Assembly: GCA_023421075.1 (NCBI GenBank) | Contig: JAEZUM010000069.1 | Location: 1-27,441, forward strand | Direction: 5' to 3' | DNA length: 27,441 nucleotides | Source: Bacillota bacterium | GTDB taxonomy: Bacteria > Bacillota > Clostridia > Lachnospirales > Lachnospiraceae | Part shown: piece by piece, positions 15,810-23,578 of the stretch | How positions within the stretch are numbered: the first letter of the stretch is position 1 | Layout: every line of letters begins with the position of its first letter | Translations under genes and position numbers: made by a program | The notes under the pieces: generated by a model | Seen by the model: the letters and a program-made list of their open reading frames with translations, nothing else | Told to the model about the DNA's origin: nothing | Databases searched by the model: none

Positions 15810-15824
15810 TAGTAATGATTACTA
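15810..15824. promoter_or_regulatory. PerR/Fur-type operator of ahpCF
   Basis: TAGTAATGATTACTA is a perfect 7-1-7 palindrome. It closely matches the PerR box consensus TTATAATNATTATAA, with further matched ATA/TAT bases outside it. PerR, a Fe/Mn peroxide sensor, represses peroxidase genes in Firmicutes until oxidised. No perR gene is in the window. Confidence 0.75.
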
Positions 15825-15872
15825 TTATCATATTAAAACATTAAAACAAATAAAATTAGGAGGTAAATTATT

Positions 15873-16436
15873 ATGTCATTAATCGGAACGGAAGTTAAGC
15901 CCTTCAAGGCACAGGCATTTCATAACGGAGCATTTGTCGAGGTAACAGAACAGGATTTAAAGGGAAAGTGGAGTGTAGTATGCTTCTATCCTGCAGACTT
16001 TACCTTCGTTTGTCCTACGGAATTAGAAGATTTACAGAATATTTATGAGGATCTGAAGAAGCTGGGAACAGAGGTTTATTCCGTATCTACGGATACTCAC
16101 TTTACGCATAAAGCATGGCATGACAGTTCGGAAGCAATTAGGAAATTAACCTATGTCATGATTGGTGATCCTTCCCACACCCTATCTCGTAATTTTGATG
16201 TGTTAATCGAGTCCGCCGGCCTGGCAGATCGCGGAACCTTTATCATTGATCCTGATGGAGTCATTCAATCCGTTGAGATCAATGCAGGAAGCATTGGACG
16301 CGATGCCAGTATTTTGCTTGGCAAGATTAAAGCGGCTCAATATGTTAGAAACCATCCCGGTGAGGTATGCCCTGCAAAGTGGAAAGAGGGTGCAGCAACC
16401 TTGAAGCCGAGTCTTGATCTTGTTGGTAAGATTTAA
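15873..16436 (+). CDS. ahpC: Alkyl hydroperoxide reductase subunit C (typical 2-Cys peroxiredoxin)
   Basis: The 187-residue peroxiredoxin has the peroxidatic Cys in FYPADFTFVCPTE (C47) and the resolving Cys in HPGEVCPAKW (C166), the canonical AhpC spacing. It reduces H2O2, alkyl hydroperoxides and peroxynitrite, and is recycled by AhpF, encoded 49 bases downstream. It lies in the cytoplasm as decamers. The TTAGGAGGTAAAT site precedes the ATG. The PerR-type palindrome at the promoter indicates peroxide induction. For an anaerobe this is a main defence against oxygen exposure. Confidence 0.97.
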   Translation: MSLIGTEVKPFKAQAFHNGAFVEVTEQDLKGKWSVVCFYPADFTFVCPTELEDLQNIYEDLKKLGTEVYSVSTDTHFTHKAWHDSSEAIRKLTYVMIGDPSHTLSRNFDVLIESAGLADRGTFIIDPDGVIQSVEINAGSIGRDASILLGKIKAAQYVRNHPGEVCPAKWKEGAATLKPSLDLVGKI

Positions 16437-16485
16437 GAAAAGGGATTGATTAAGATGGCGTGGAACGTCATCGAGGAGGTATAGT

Positions 16486-18015
16486 ATGATACTTGATACT
16501 GAAATTAGAGAACAGCTTGCTCAGTATCTGACTCTGATGGAAGGCGATGTTCTGATTAAGATAAGCGCCGGAGAGGATGAGGTATCGAGGGACATGACTG
16601 CATTGGTGGAGGAGCTGGTATCGATGTCCTCCAGAATTAAGGTTGAATACACTACCTTAGTTAGGACCCCTAGCTTTAGCATCAGTCGTCCCGGTGAAGA
16701 TACGGGAATAGTATTTGCCGGAGTACCACTTGGTCATGAATTTACTTCGCTCGTCTTGGCTTTACTTCAAGTGAGCGGAAGAGCGCCTAAGGTAGACAGC
16801 AGCACCATTGACCGGGTGAAACGATTAAAAGGCGAATATTATTTTGAGACTTATATCAGCTTAAGCTGCCACAACTGCCCGGAGGTAGTGCAAGCTCTTA
16901 ATCTGATGAGTATTCTGAATCCGGGTATTTCACATACAATGATAGACGGTGCTGCCTTTAAGAGTGAGGTTGAGAGCAAGGATGTTATGGCAGTTCCCTC
17001 CGTATATCTGGGTGGTGAGTTTTTCGAGAGTGGTCGAATGACCCTGGAGGAGATACTTACGAGGCTTGGTAGTGAATCCGAGCCTTCTGATGCGGGGAAC
17101 AAGGAGCCCTATGATGTGTTGGTTGTCGGCGGAGGCCCCGCAGGTGCCAGTGCTGCAATCTATGCCGCTAGGAAGGGGATTCGTACCGGCATCGTTGCAG
17201 AGCGCTTTGGCGGACAGGTACAGGACACCTTAGGAATTGAGAATCTGATCAGTGTTGCCTACATTGAAGGACCTAAGCTTGCAGCTACCCTGGAGGAGCA
17301 TGTAAGGAACTATGAGGTTGACATCATGAGCGGCAGACGGGCGAAGGCGATCGAGAAGAAGGATTTCCTTGAGGTTACCCTAGAAAATGGAGCTGTGCTA
17401 AAGAGTAAGACAGTCATACTCTCTACCGGTGCTCGTTGGAGAAATGTCGGCGTGCCCGGAGAACAGGAATTTAAGAATAAAGGGGTTGCATATTGTCCTC
17501 ATTGTGATGGTCCGCTATTCAAGGATAAGGACATCGCCGTGATTGGCGGAGGTAACTCCGGAATTGAGGCAGCGATTGATCTGGCGGGTATCGCGAAGCA
17601 TGTAACCGTGTTGGAGTTCATGCCGGAATTGAAGGCAGATGCGGTACTGCAAAAGCGTCTCTATAGCCTGGCTAATGTTGCTGTGGTTAAGAATGTCCAG
17701 ACCAAGGAAATTACCGGCACCGATAAGGTGGACGGAATTACTTATATCGACCGTGAGAGCGGAGAAGAGCATCATCTTGTATTACAGGGAGTATTTGTCC
17801 AGATTGGCCTCGTTGCGAACACCGATTGGCTTGGTGACAGCGTGGAACGTAATCGCATGGGTGAGATCGTTGTGGATGCTCGAGGTGCGACGAATATTCC
17901 GGGTGTATTCGCGGCAGGTGATTGCACCAATAGTCCTTATAAACAGATCGTAATATCGATGGGCTCGGGAGCTACAGCTGCACTTGGTGCCTTCGATTAT
18001 CTGATCCGTAATTAA
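16486..18015 (+). CDS. ahpF: Alkyl hydroperoxide reductase subunit F (NADH-dependent flavoprotein)
   Basis: The 509-residue AhpF starts with two fused thioredoxin folds (about 1-200) with one redox pair, SCHNCPE (C128, C131). A thioredoxin-reductase-like part follows: FAD motif VVGGGPAGASAA (G215-G220), active-site CPHC (C337, C340) and the NAD(P)H motif IGGGNSG (354-359), ending GDCTNSPYKQIVISMGSGA. Electrons pass from NADH through FAD and both disulfides to AhpC. AGGAGGTATAGT precedes the ATG. The gene is co-transcribed with ahpC. Length and Cys positions agree with well-studied AhpF proteins, so it is unlikely to be a plain thioredoxin reductase. Confidence 0.96.
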   Translation: MILDTEIREQLAQYLTLMEGDVLIKISAGEDEVSRDMTALVEELVSMSSRIKVEYTTLVRTPSFSISRPGEDTGIVFAGVPLGHEFTSLVLALLQVSGRAPKVDSSTIDRVKRLKGEYYFETYISLSCHNCPEVVQALNLMSILNPGISHTMIDGAAFKSEVESKDVMAVPSVYLGGEFFESGRMTLEEILTRLGSESEPSDAGNKEPYDVLVVGGGPAGASAAIYAARKGIRTGIVAERFGGQVQDTLGIENLISVAYIEGPKLAATLEEHVRNYEVDIMSGRRAKAIEKKDFLEVTLENGAVLKSKTVILSTGARWRNVGVPGEQEFKNKGVAYCPHCDGPLFKDKDIAVIGGGNSGIEAAIDLAGIAKHVTVLEFMPELKADAVLQKRLYSLANVAVVKNVQTKEITGTDKVDGITYIDRESGEEHHLVLQGVFVQIGLVANTDWLGDSVERNRMGEIVVDARGATNIPGVFAAGDCTNSPYKQIVISMGSGATAALGAFDYLIRN

Positions 18016-18033
18016 TCTTTTCTGTATAGCAGG

Positions 18034-18066
18034 AAGCCATAAGTGTTCATGACGCCTATGGCTTTT
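18034..18066 (+). terminator. Terminator of ahpCF
   Basis: AAGCCATA pairs with TATGGCTT over a 15-base loop, with a short T-rich tail (TTTTCTTG). Confidence 0.7.
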
Positions 18067-18203
18067 CTTGTGATAAGAGTAGTAACGTATTGATTGTTCT
18101 GTGGTTTTGGTTTATGATGAAATGGTGGAATGTGACTTAAGAGGCATGACTTGTTAAGCCGGAATGTTATTCGGTGGCAGTTACGCCTAAACGGAGGAAG
18201 CAT

Positions 18204-19085
18204 ATGAAGAGAAGACTCATATCGGCTGTTTTGCTGATAATAATCATAAGTCAGTTGGAGTATGGCGCTCTATCCGGTTCCGATTATCCTGGGGTTCTTG
18301 GGTTAGACAAGGTTGCCATGGCGGCAACAGAGGTGCGTGTTAAGAGTGAGAAGGAATTGGTTAATACGATTTATACAGCTCTTATCAATCGGAACAAGAC
18401 CATAACCATTAAATATTCCCTCCCGGATTATGAGTTGGATTTTGATGCACTGTTTGACAAAGTACTCCATATTGATCATAAAAAAACAGCGAAGGATGGA
18501 GACTACCTGGATTTCTCTCTAAATAAATGGTCTGCCAGAGCTCAGATGATTGGATCAAATACTACCTTGAAGCTTGATTTTACCTATAAAACAACCTTGA
18601 AGGAAGAACAGGCCGTGGATAAAAAGGTCAAGAGTGTGTTGCAGGCCATGGTATTGGAGGATGCTTCTGACTATGAGAAAGTGAAAGAGATCCATGACTA
18701 TATCATCAACAGGGTAAGCTATGACCGTCAGCTGACTAAGACTTCTGCCTATGATGCATTGATTGATAAATCGGCAGTATGCGAAGGCTATAGTATGCTT
18801 GCCTATCTTATGTTCACCGAAGCAGGGCTAGAAACAAGAATTATCTCGGGAACAGGCGATGGCGTACCGCATGCCTGGAATATTGTTAAGGTAAATGGCA
18901 AGTGGTATAACATTGATTTGACCTGGGACGATCCGATATCCTCAGATGGAAAACCGATGCTGGTATATGACTATTTCCTAAAGAGTACCAAAGATTTTAT
19001 CGATCATAAGAGAGATGCTGAGTATAAGACAGATACGTTCGTGAAAACCTATCCCATAGCCAAGACCAGTTATAAGGTAGAATAG
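18204..19085 (+). CDS. Secreted transglutaminase-like (cysteine protease fold) protein
   Basis: A 293-residue protein with a basic start and hydrophobic core (MKRRLISAVLLIIIIS), probably a signal peptide cut near residues 25-45. A C-terminal transglutaminase-core domain has the triad Cys in SAVCEGYS (C193), His in VPHAWNIV (H223) and Asp in YNIDLTWDDP (D238). The preceding helix YEKVKEIHDYIINRVSYD is typical of the family. Such proteins act outside the cell as cysteine peptidases or cross-linkers on wall or surface proteins; the exact reaction is unknown. The ATG is chosen for GGAGGAAG 5 bases upstream; the in-frame GTG at 18174 has none. It stands alone between two terminators. Confidence 0.85.
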   Translation: MKRRLISAVLLIIIISQLEYGALSGSDYPGVLGLDKVAMAATEVRVKSEKELVNTIYTALINRNKTITIKYSLPDYELDFDALFDKVLHIDHKKTAKDGDYLDFSLNKWSARAQMIGSNTTLKLDFTYKTTLKEEQAVDKKVKSVLQAMVLEDASDYEKVKEIHDYIINRVSYDRQLTKTSAYDALIDKSAVCEGYSMLAYLMFTEAGLETRIISGTGDGVPHAWNIVKVNGKWYNIDLTWDDPISSDGKPMLVYDYFLKSTKDFIDHKRDAEYKTDTFVKTYPIAKTSYKVE

Positions 19086-19112
19086 TTTGCAGCAATGAAT
19101 AGAACATATGAG

Positions 19113-19145
19113 AATCTCAAGACTTTCATGCGTCTTGGGATTTTT
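19113..19145 (+). terminator. Terminator of the transglutaminase-like gene
   Basis: AATCTCAAGAC pairs with GTCTTGGGATT (one G-T wobble) and is followed by a T run. Confidence 0.88.
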
Positions 19146-19188
19146 ATTATACGGTAACTTTTTATCGGTGCTACTTTGAAATATATAC

Positions 19189-19217
19189 TTTAAAATAAAA
19201 ACTTTTAATGTTATACT
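19189..19217 (+). promoter_or_regulatory. Promoter of the gdpP-rplI-dnaB operon
   Basis: TTTAAA and TATACT are separated by 17 bases in an AT-rich region, giving a leader of about 60 bases. Confidence 0.55.
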
Positions 19218-19282
19218 GTATAAGATACTTATCCTGAACATTCCTTGTAATCGTATTAATATTAGATAAAGGAGTCTTTATC

Positions 19283-21343
19283 ATGAATCGAAGAATAAAA
19301 CTTGGAGGTGCACTTAGGGCATATCTGCTCTGGCCGATTATATTAACATCGGTACTTTTGTGCATGAATCTGAGTATCTATCTGATCGATCGTTTGGCCG
19401 GCTACGTAATGACGGCTTTTACCGTTATATATTTTGCGATGGCATTGACGGTCTATCTGGTAAAACGTCATAAAATCGCAGCTGAGCTGGTCCGCTATGC
19501 CATGGACTATGGTCAGGTTCAGAAGCGCCTTTTGAAGGAGCTTCATCTTCCTTATGCTATCCTTGACCTTGAGGGCAGGATGCAATGGGGTAATGATGAA
19601 TTTATGGATATCATACAGGAGAAGGGTGCTGCCAAGCGTTCTATCTCCAATATTATTCCTGAGATAACCGAGGATATTCTTCCGAAGAAAGAGATGGATG
19701 AAGTTCTTCATGTGGTTCTCCACGGACGCAATTATAAGATTCTGCTGCGAAAGGTGATCACCCCGGACTTTGACGATGATATCAGCTTCCATCTGAATGA
19801 TAATGAAAGCGCGTGGGATGATAGAAATGCATTGATTGCCATGTATCTCTATGATGAGACAGAGATCATTGCCCTCCTGAAGGAGAATAAAGAGCAGAAG
19901 CTGGTAACAGGACTTTTGTATATCGATAACTATGAGGAAGCCTTGGAAAGTATCGATGAGGTTCGCCGGTCCCTCTTAACTGCTTTGGTTGATCGAAAAA
20001 TTAATAAATACATGCAGGGAATAGATGCAATAACCAAGAAGCTGGAAAAGGATAAATATATTTTCGTATTCCAGCAGAAGTACCTGCCTTATCTTCAGAC
20101 CAGTAAATTCTCAATTCTCGAGGAGGTCAGAGGTGTTAACATCGGAAATGAGATGTCCGTTACGATTAGTATCGGTCTTGGTGTCAATGCTGACACTTAT
20201 ATCAGCGGCTATGAGTATGCCAGAGCAGCCATCGATTTAGCTCTGGGACGTGGCGGAGATCAGGCGGTAATCAAGGATCGCGAGAAGATATCCTATTATG
20301 GTGGCAAGAGTATTTCAGTAGAGAAGAGTACCCGAGTGAAAGCAAGGGTAAAGGCCCATGCATTCCGTGAATTCGTGGAAGGCAAGGATAAGGTAGTCAT
20401 CATGGGACATAAAATCGGAGATGTGGATTCCTTCGGTTCAGCCATCGGTGTATATCGGATTGCCAAATCCTTTAATAAAAAGGTTCACATCGTCATTAAT
20501 GAAGTGACATCCTCACTTCGTCCAATGATGAATAAATTTGTAAATAATGCAGATTACGAAGAGGATATGTTCTTAAAGAATGAGCAGGCCAAAGAGATTG
20601 TAGACAGCAACACCTTGCTTGTCATTGTGGATGTTAACCGTCCATCCTATCTGGAATGTGCGGAACTGCTGGAGCATACAAAGACGATTGTAATCTTTGA
20701 TCATCATAGACAGACAAATGAAGCAATCGATGCTGCCGTATTATCCTATGTTGAGCCATATGCATCCTCGACCAGCGAGATGATAGCAGAAATTATGCAG
20801 TATATCGGAGGAAACCTGAAGCTGAAGCCTTTAGAGGCAGATGCTTTATATGCAGGCATCATGATTGATACCAATAATTTCCTGACGAAGACCGGTGTAC
20901 GTACCTTTGAAGCAGCGGCATATCTTAGAAGAAGCGGCGCAGATGTAACCCGTATCCGTAAATCCTTCCGTAGCGAGATGACGGACTTCAAGATTAAGGC
21001 AGATGCGATCAGCAGTACAGAGATTTTCCTGAAGCATTATGCGATTGCGGTCTGTGCAAGCTCTGAGGTGGATAGTCCGATGATCCTGGGTGCACAGGTG
21101 GCAAATGAGCTCTTGAACATAACGGATATTAAAGCTACCTTTGTTTTGACAGATTTTAATGATAAAATATATATCAGTGCCAGATCCATTGATGAGGTTA
21201 ATGTTCAGGTTATCATGGAGAAATTAGGTGGAGGCGGACATCTGAGTGTTGCCGGAAGCCAATTAGAGAATACAACAATTCAAGATGCAATCATAAAACT
21301 AAAAACAACGTTGACGAAGATGCACGATGAGGGAGAATTGTAG
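19283..21343 (+). CDS. gdpP: c-di-AMP phosphodiesterase GdpP (YybT family)
   Basis: The 686-residue protein has the full GdpP order. Two membrane helices (about 14-60) come first, then a PAS-like domain (LHLPYAILDLEGRMQWGND), then a degenerate GGDEF domain (about 205-345, lacking the GGDEF motif). A DHH/DHHA1 phosphodiesterase follows: MGHKIGDVDSFG (H376, D380, D382), DHHR (D473-R476) and GGGGHLSVAGSQ near the end. It hydrolyses the essential messenger c-di-AMP to pApA, controlling K+ and osmotic balance and beta-lactam tolerance. AAAGGAG lies upstream of the ATG. rplI follows after 30 bases, a conserved firmicute neighbourhood. All catalytic metal ligands I can see are kept, so it should be active. 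Confidence 0.96.
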   Translation: MNRRIKLGGALRAYLLWPIILTSVLLCMNLSIYLIDRLAGYVMTAFTVIYFAMALTVYLVKRHKIAAELVRYAMDYGQVQKRLLKELHLPYAILDLEGRMQWGNDEFMDIIQEKGAAKRSISNIIPEITEDILPKKEMDEVLHVVLHGRNYKILLRKVITPDFDDDISFHLNDNESAWDDRNALIAMYLYDETEIIALLKENKEQKLVTGLLYIDNYEEALESIDEVRRSLLTALVDRKINKYMQGIDAITKKLEKDKYIFVFQQKYLPYLQTSKFSILEEVRGVNIGNEMSVTISIGLGVNADTYISGYEYARAAIDLALGRGGDQAVIKDREKISYYGGKSISVEKSTRVKARVKAHAFREFVEGKDKVVIMGHKIGDVDSFGSAIGVYRIAKSFNKKVHIVINEVTSSLRPMMNKFVNNADYEEDMFLKNEQAKEIVDSNTLLVIVDVNRPSYLECAELLEHTKTIVIFDHHRQTNEAIDAAVLSYVEPYASSTSEMIAEIMQYIGGNLKLKPLEADALYAGIMIDTNNFLTKTGVRTFEAAAYLRRSGADVTRIRKSFRSEMTDFKIKADAISSTEIFLKHYAIAVCASSEVDSPMILGAQVANELLNITDIKATFVLTDFNDKIYISARSIDEVNVQVIMEKLGGGGHLSVAGSQLENTTIQDAIIKLKTTLTKMHDEGEL

Positions 21344-21373
21344 TGAGATTCGATCGATAAAGGAGAGAGACAC

Positions 21374-21820
21374 ATGGAAATTATTTTAACACAGGATGTA
21401 AAAGCCCTTGGTAAGAAAGGCGAAATTGTTAAAGTGAGTGACGGTTATGCAAGAAACTTCATTTTACCGAAGAAACTTGGTATGGAGGCAACAAAGCAGA
21501 ACCTGTATGATTTGAATATGCAAAAGGCAGCAGAAGAGAAGAGACAGAAGGAGATTCTGGAAGAAGCGAAAGCGTTTGGAAAGAAGCTGGAGGAGCTTAC
21601 GATTAAGCTGTCCATTAAAGCCGGCGAAGGCGGTAAGACGTTTGGCTCTGTATCCACAAAGGAAATCGTGGAAGCTGCTAAGAAGCAATTTAACCTCGAT
21701 ATTGATAAGAAGAAGCTTCAGTTAAATGATCCGATCAAGCACGCAGGCACATATACTGTTCCTGTGAAATTGCATCCGCAGGTAACCTCAGAGTTGAAAG
21801 TTGTGGTTGAAGCGGTATAA
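21374..21820 (+). CDS. rplI: 50S ribosomal protein bL9
   Basis: The 148-residue bL9 has the N-terminal rRNA-binding signature MEIILTQDVKALGKKGEIVKVSDGYARNF, then the long central helix rich in Lys and Glu (about 40-75) and the C-terminal domain starting SIKAGEGGKTFGSVS. It bridges the L1 stalk base and limits frameshifting. AAAGGAGAGAG precedes the ATG. It lies between gdpP and dnaB with short gaps, so the three are co-transcribed. Confidence 0.98.
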   Translation: MEIILTQDVKALGKKGEIVKVSDGYARNFILPKKLGMEATKQNLYDLNMQKAAEEKRQKEILEEAKAFGKKLEELTIKLSIKAGEGGKTFGSVSTKEIVEAAKKQFNLDIDKKKLQLNDPIKHAGTYTVPVKLHPQVTSELKVVVEAV

Positions 21821-21852
21821 ACTACGGAACGAATGCTATGGGAGGAACACCA

Positions 21853-23181
21853 ATGGATGAATCGTTTATAAAAAGAATACTTCCCCACAGCGCCGAAGCG
21901 GAACAGTCGGTAATTGGATCAATGATTATGGATAAAGATGCGATTGTAGCTGCCTCGGAGGTAATCAGCAGTACCGATTTCTATGAACAGCAGTATGCGA
22001 TACTTTATGAGACGATGCAGGAGCTTTATAATGAAGGCAAGCCCGTCGATCTTATTACACTACAGGATCGGCTGAAGGAGAAGGATGTTCCGCCTCAGGT
22101 CTGCAGTCTGGAGTTCATCAGGGACCTGGTTACGGCGGTACCGACTTCTGCCAACGTCAGATATTATGCGCAGATTGTGAGGGATAAGGCCGTACTCCGT
22201 AGGCTGATCAAGGTAGCGGAAGAGACAGCGAATGATTGCTATCTGGATAAAGAGAAGCTCGATGTCATCATGGAGAAGACCGAAAAACAAGTATTTGATA
22301 TTGTCCAGAATCGAGGAACCAAGGAATTTACAGATATCAAGGAAGTTGTTCTTCGTTCGATAGACAGCATTGAGGCTGCTGCTAAGAACCAGGGTAGTGT
22401 TACCGGTGTGGCAACCGGGTTTTATGATTTGGATTATAAAACAGCAGGCTTTCAGCCTTCTGATTTAATATTGATTGCGGCCAGACCCTCTATGGGTAAG
22501 ACTGCATTTGTACTTAATATTGCGGAGTATGTTGCATTAAAATCCAATGTGACCACCGCAATCTTCAGCTTGGAAATGTCACAGGACCAGTTGGTTAAGC
22601 GTATCCTGGCCATGAACTCCAGAGTGGATTCCCAGGCAATACGTACCGGCTCCTTGTCCGGTGAGGACTGGGCACTGCTGATGGAGAGTGCACGAATCAT
22701 CGGTAATTCCAATCTGGTAATTGATGATACCTCTGCCATCTCAGTAAGTGAGCTTCGATCGAAATGTCGTAAGCTAAAGCTCGAGAAGAACCTGGGTCTG
22801 ATCATCATTGACTACCTTCAGCTGATGACCGGTAGCAAGAAGTCTGAATCCAGACAACAGGAGATCTCAGAGATTTCGCGTTCCTTGAAATCCTTAGCAA
22901 GAGAAGTTAATGTTCCGGTGGTTGCATTATCCCAGCTAAGCCGTGCGGTGGAGCAACGTCCGGATAAACGCCCGATGTTGTCGGATCTTCGTGAATCCGG
23001 TGCCATCGAGCAGGATGCCGACGTTGTAATGTTCATCTATCGTGATGATTATTACAACAAAGATACCGAAGAACCCGGCGTATCCGAGATTATCATTGGT
23101 AAGCAAAGAAACGGTCCCGTAGGAACCGTAAAGCTGGCTTGGCAAGCGAACTTCACCAAGTTCGCAAACTTGGAACGCTGA
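21853..23181 (+). CDS. dnaB: Replicative DNA helicase DnaB
   Basis: This 442-residue helicase has an N-terminal DnaG-interaction domain (PHSAEAEQSVIGSMI) and a RecA-like C-terminal motor. Walker A is AARPSMGKTAF (GKT 215-217), Walker B LIIIDYLQLM, then VALSQLSRAVEQRPDKRPMLSDLRESGAIEQDADVV with H3/H4 motifs and the arginine finger region. It unwinds DNA at the fork as a hexamer and recruits primase. The ATG is set by GGGAGG 8 bases upstream; an ATG 15 bases earlier has no site. There is no intein. The stop codon lies inside a 14-bp segment that is the reverse complement of parts of the downstream repeat array. Confidence 0.98.
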   Translation: MDESFIKRILPHSAEAEQSVIGSMIMDKDAIVAASEVISSTDFYEQQYAILYETMQELYNEGKPVDLITLQDRLKEKDVPPQVCSLEFIRDLVTAVPTSANVRYYAQIVRDKAVLRRLIKVAEETANDCYLDKEKLDVIMEKTEKQVFDIVQNRGTKEFTDIKEVVLRSIDSIEAAAKNQGSVTGVATGFYDLDYKTAGFQPSDLILIAARPSMGKTAFVLNIAEYVALKSNVTTAIFSLEMSQDQLVKRILAMNSRVDSQAIRTGSLSGEDWALLMESARIIGNSNLVIDDTSAISVSELRSKCRKLKLEKNLGLIIIDYLQLMTGSKKSESRQQEISEISRSLKSLAREVNVPVVALSQLSRAVEQRPDKRPMLSDLRESGAIEQDADVVMFIYRDDYYNKDTEEPGVSEIIIGKQRNGPVGTVKLAWQANFTKFANLER

Positions 23182-23197
23182 GACCTGCATAAAGCGG

Positions 23198-23251
23198 AAG
23201 ATAGCCCCACACCAAGAGTTTACTCTTGAGGGTAGGGCTATCTTTCGTTTT
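23198..23251 (+). terminator. Hairpin terminator after dnaB
   Basis: AAGATAGCCC pairs perfectly with GGGCTATCTT, topped by CAAGAGT/ACTCTTG. The tail TTTCGTTTTG is only moderately U-rich, so read-through into the repeat array is possible. Confidence 0.75.
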
Positions 23252-23259
23252 GTATAGGC

Positions 23260-23450
23260 GAAGCCTATACCACCGAGAGGCCGAAGGCATCGAGGTGGAT
23301 GCAGGTCTCAGCATTGAAGTATTCGAAGCCTATACCACCGAGAGGCCGAAGGCACCTTGGTGGGATGCAGGTCTCAGCATTGAAGTATTTGAAGCCTATA
23401 CCACCGAGAGGCCGAAGGCACCTTGGTGGATGCAGGTCTTCTTTTTTTGC
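23260..23450 (+). repeat. Tandem 65/66-bp structured repeat array (three copies, last partial)
   Basis: Units start at 23260, 23325 and 23391. Each begins GAAGCCTATACCACCGAGAG and contains an 8-bp hairpin CCACCGAG/CTTGGTGG with an inner GCC-GAA-GGC stem; copy 1 has two mismatches in the stem. Each unit then carries ATGCAGGTCT. Copies 1 and 2 continue CAGCATTGAAGTATT; copy 3 instead runs into a T7 tract at 23442-23448. The 14-bp GCTGAGACCTGCAT at 23177-23190, spanning the dnaB stop, is the exact reverse complement of segments in copies 1 and 2. A TATAGGC-GAA-GCCTATA hairpin (23253-23269) opens the array. Frames open through the repeats on both strands merely reflect the periodicity. Confidence 0.85.
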
Positions 23451-23493
23451 ATTGGACATTTCTTGCTCATTTTTGAATTCGCTCGGAAAGCGA

Positions 23494-23522
23494 TTGACAA
23501 AATCTGCTTGAATGAGTACAAT
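23494..23522 (+). promoter_or_regulatory. Promoter of the MFS transporter gene
   Basis: Perfect TTGACA and TACAAT are separated by 17 bases. The predicted transcription start near 23529 excludes the in-frame TTG at 23522 as a translation start. Confidence 0.8.
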
Positions 23523-23578
23523 TGGTCTTCAATGAATTAACTAGTGTTGTGTTTCGAAGTGGAATGGAGGGGATATTC

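Noticed and set aside
19283..21343. Active diguanylate cyclase in the GdpP protein
   Set aside because: The GGDEF domain is degenerate, with no GG(D/E)EF motif, as is normal for GdpP.
23260..23450. CRISPR array
   Set aside because: Whole units including the would-be spacers are repeated nearly identically, only three copies exist, and no cas gene is present.
23226..23540. Open reading frames running through the 65/66-bp repeats on both strands (repeated Pro/Arg/Gly-rich peptides)
   Set aside because: They follow the DNA periodicity, start without ribosome sites, overlap RNA hairpins and occur in several frames, so they are by-products of the repeat.
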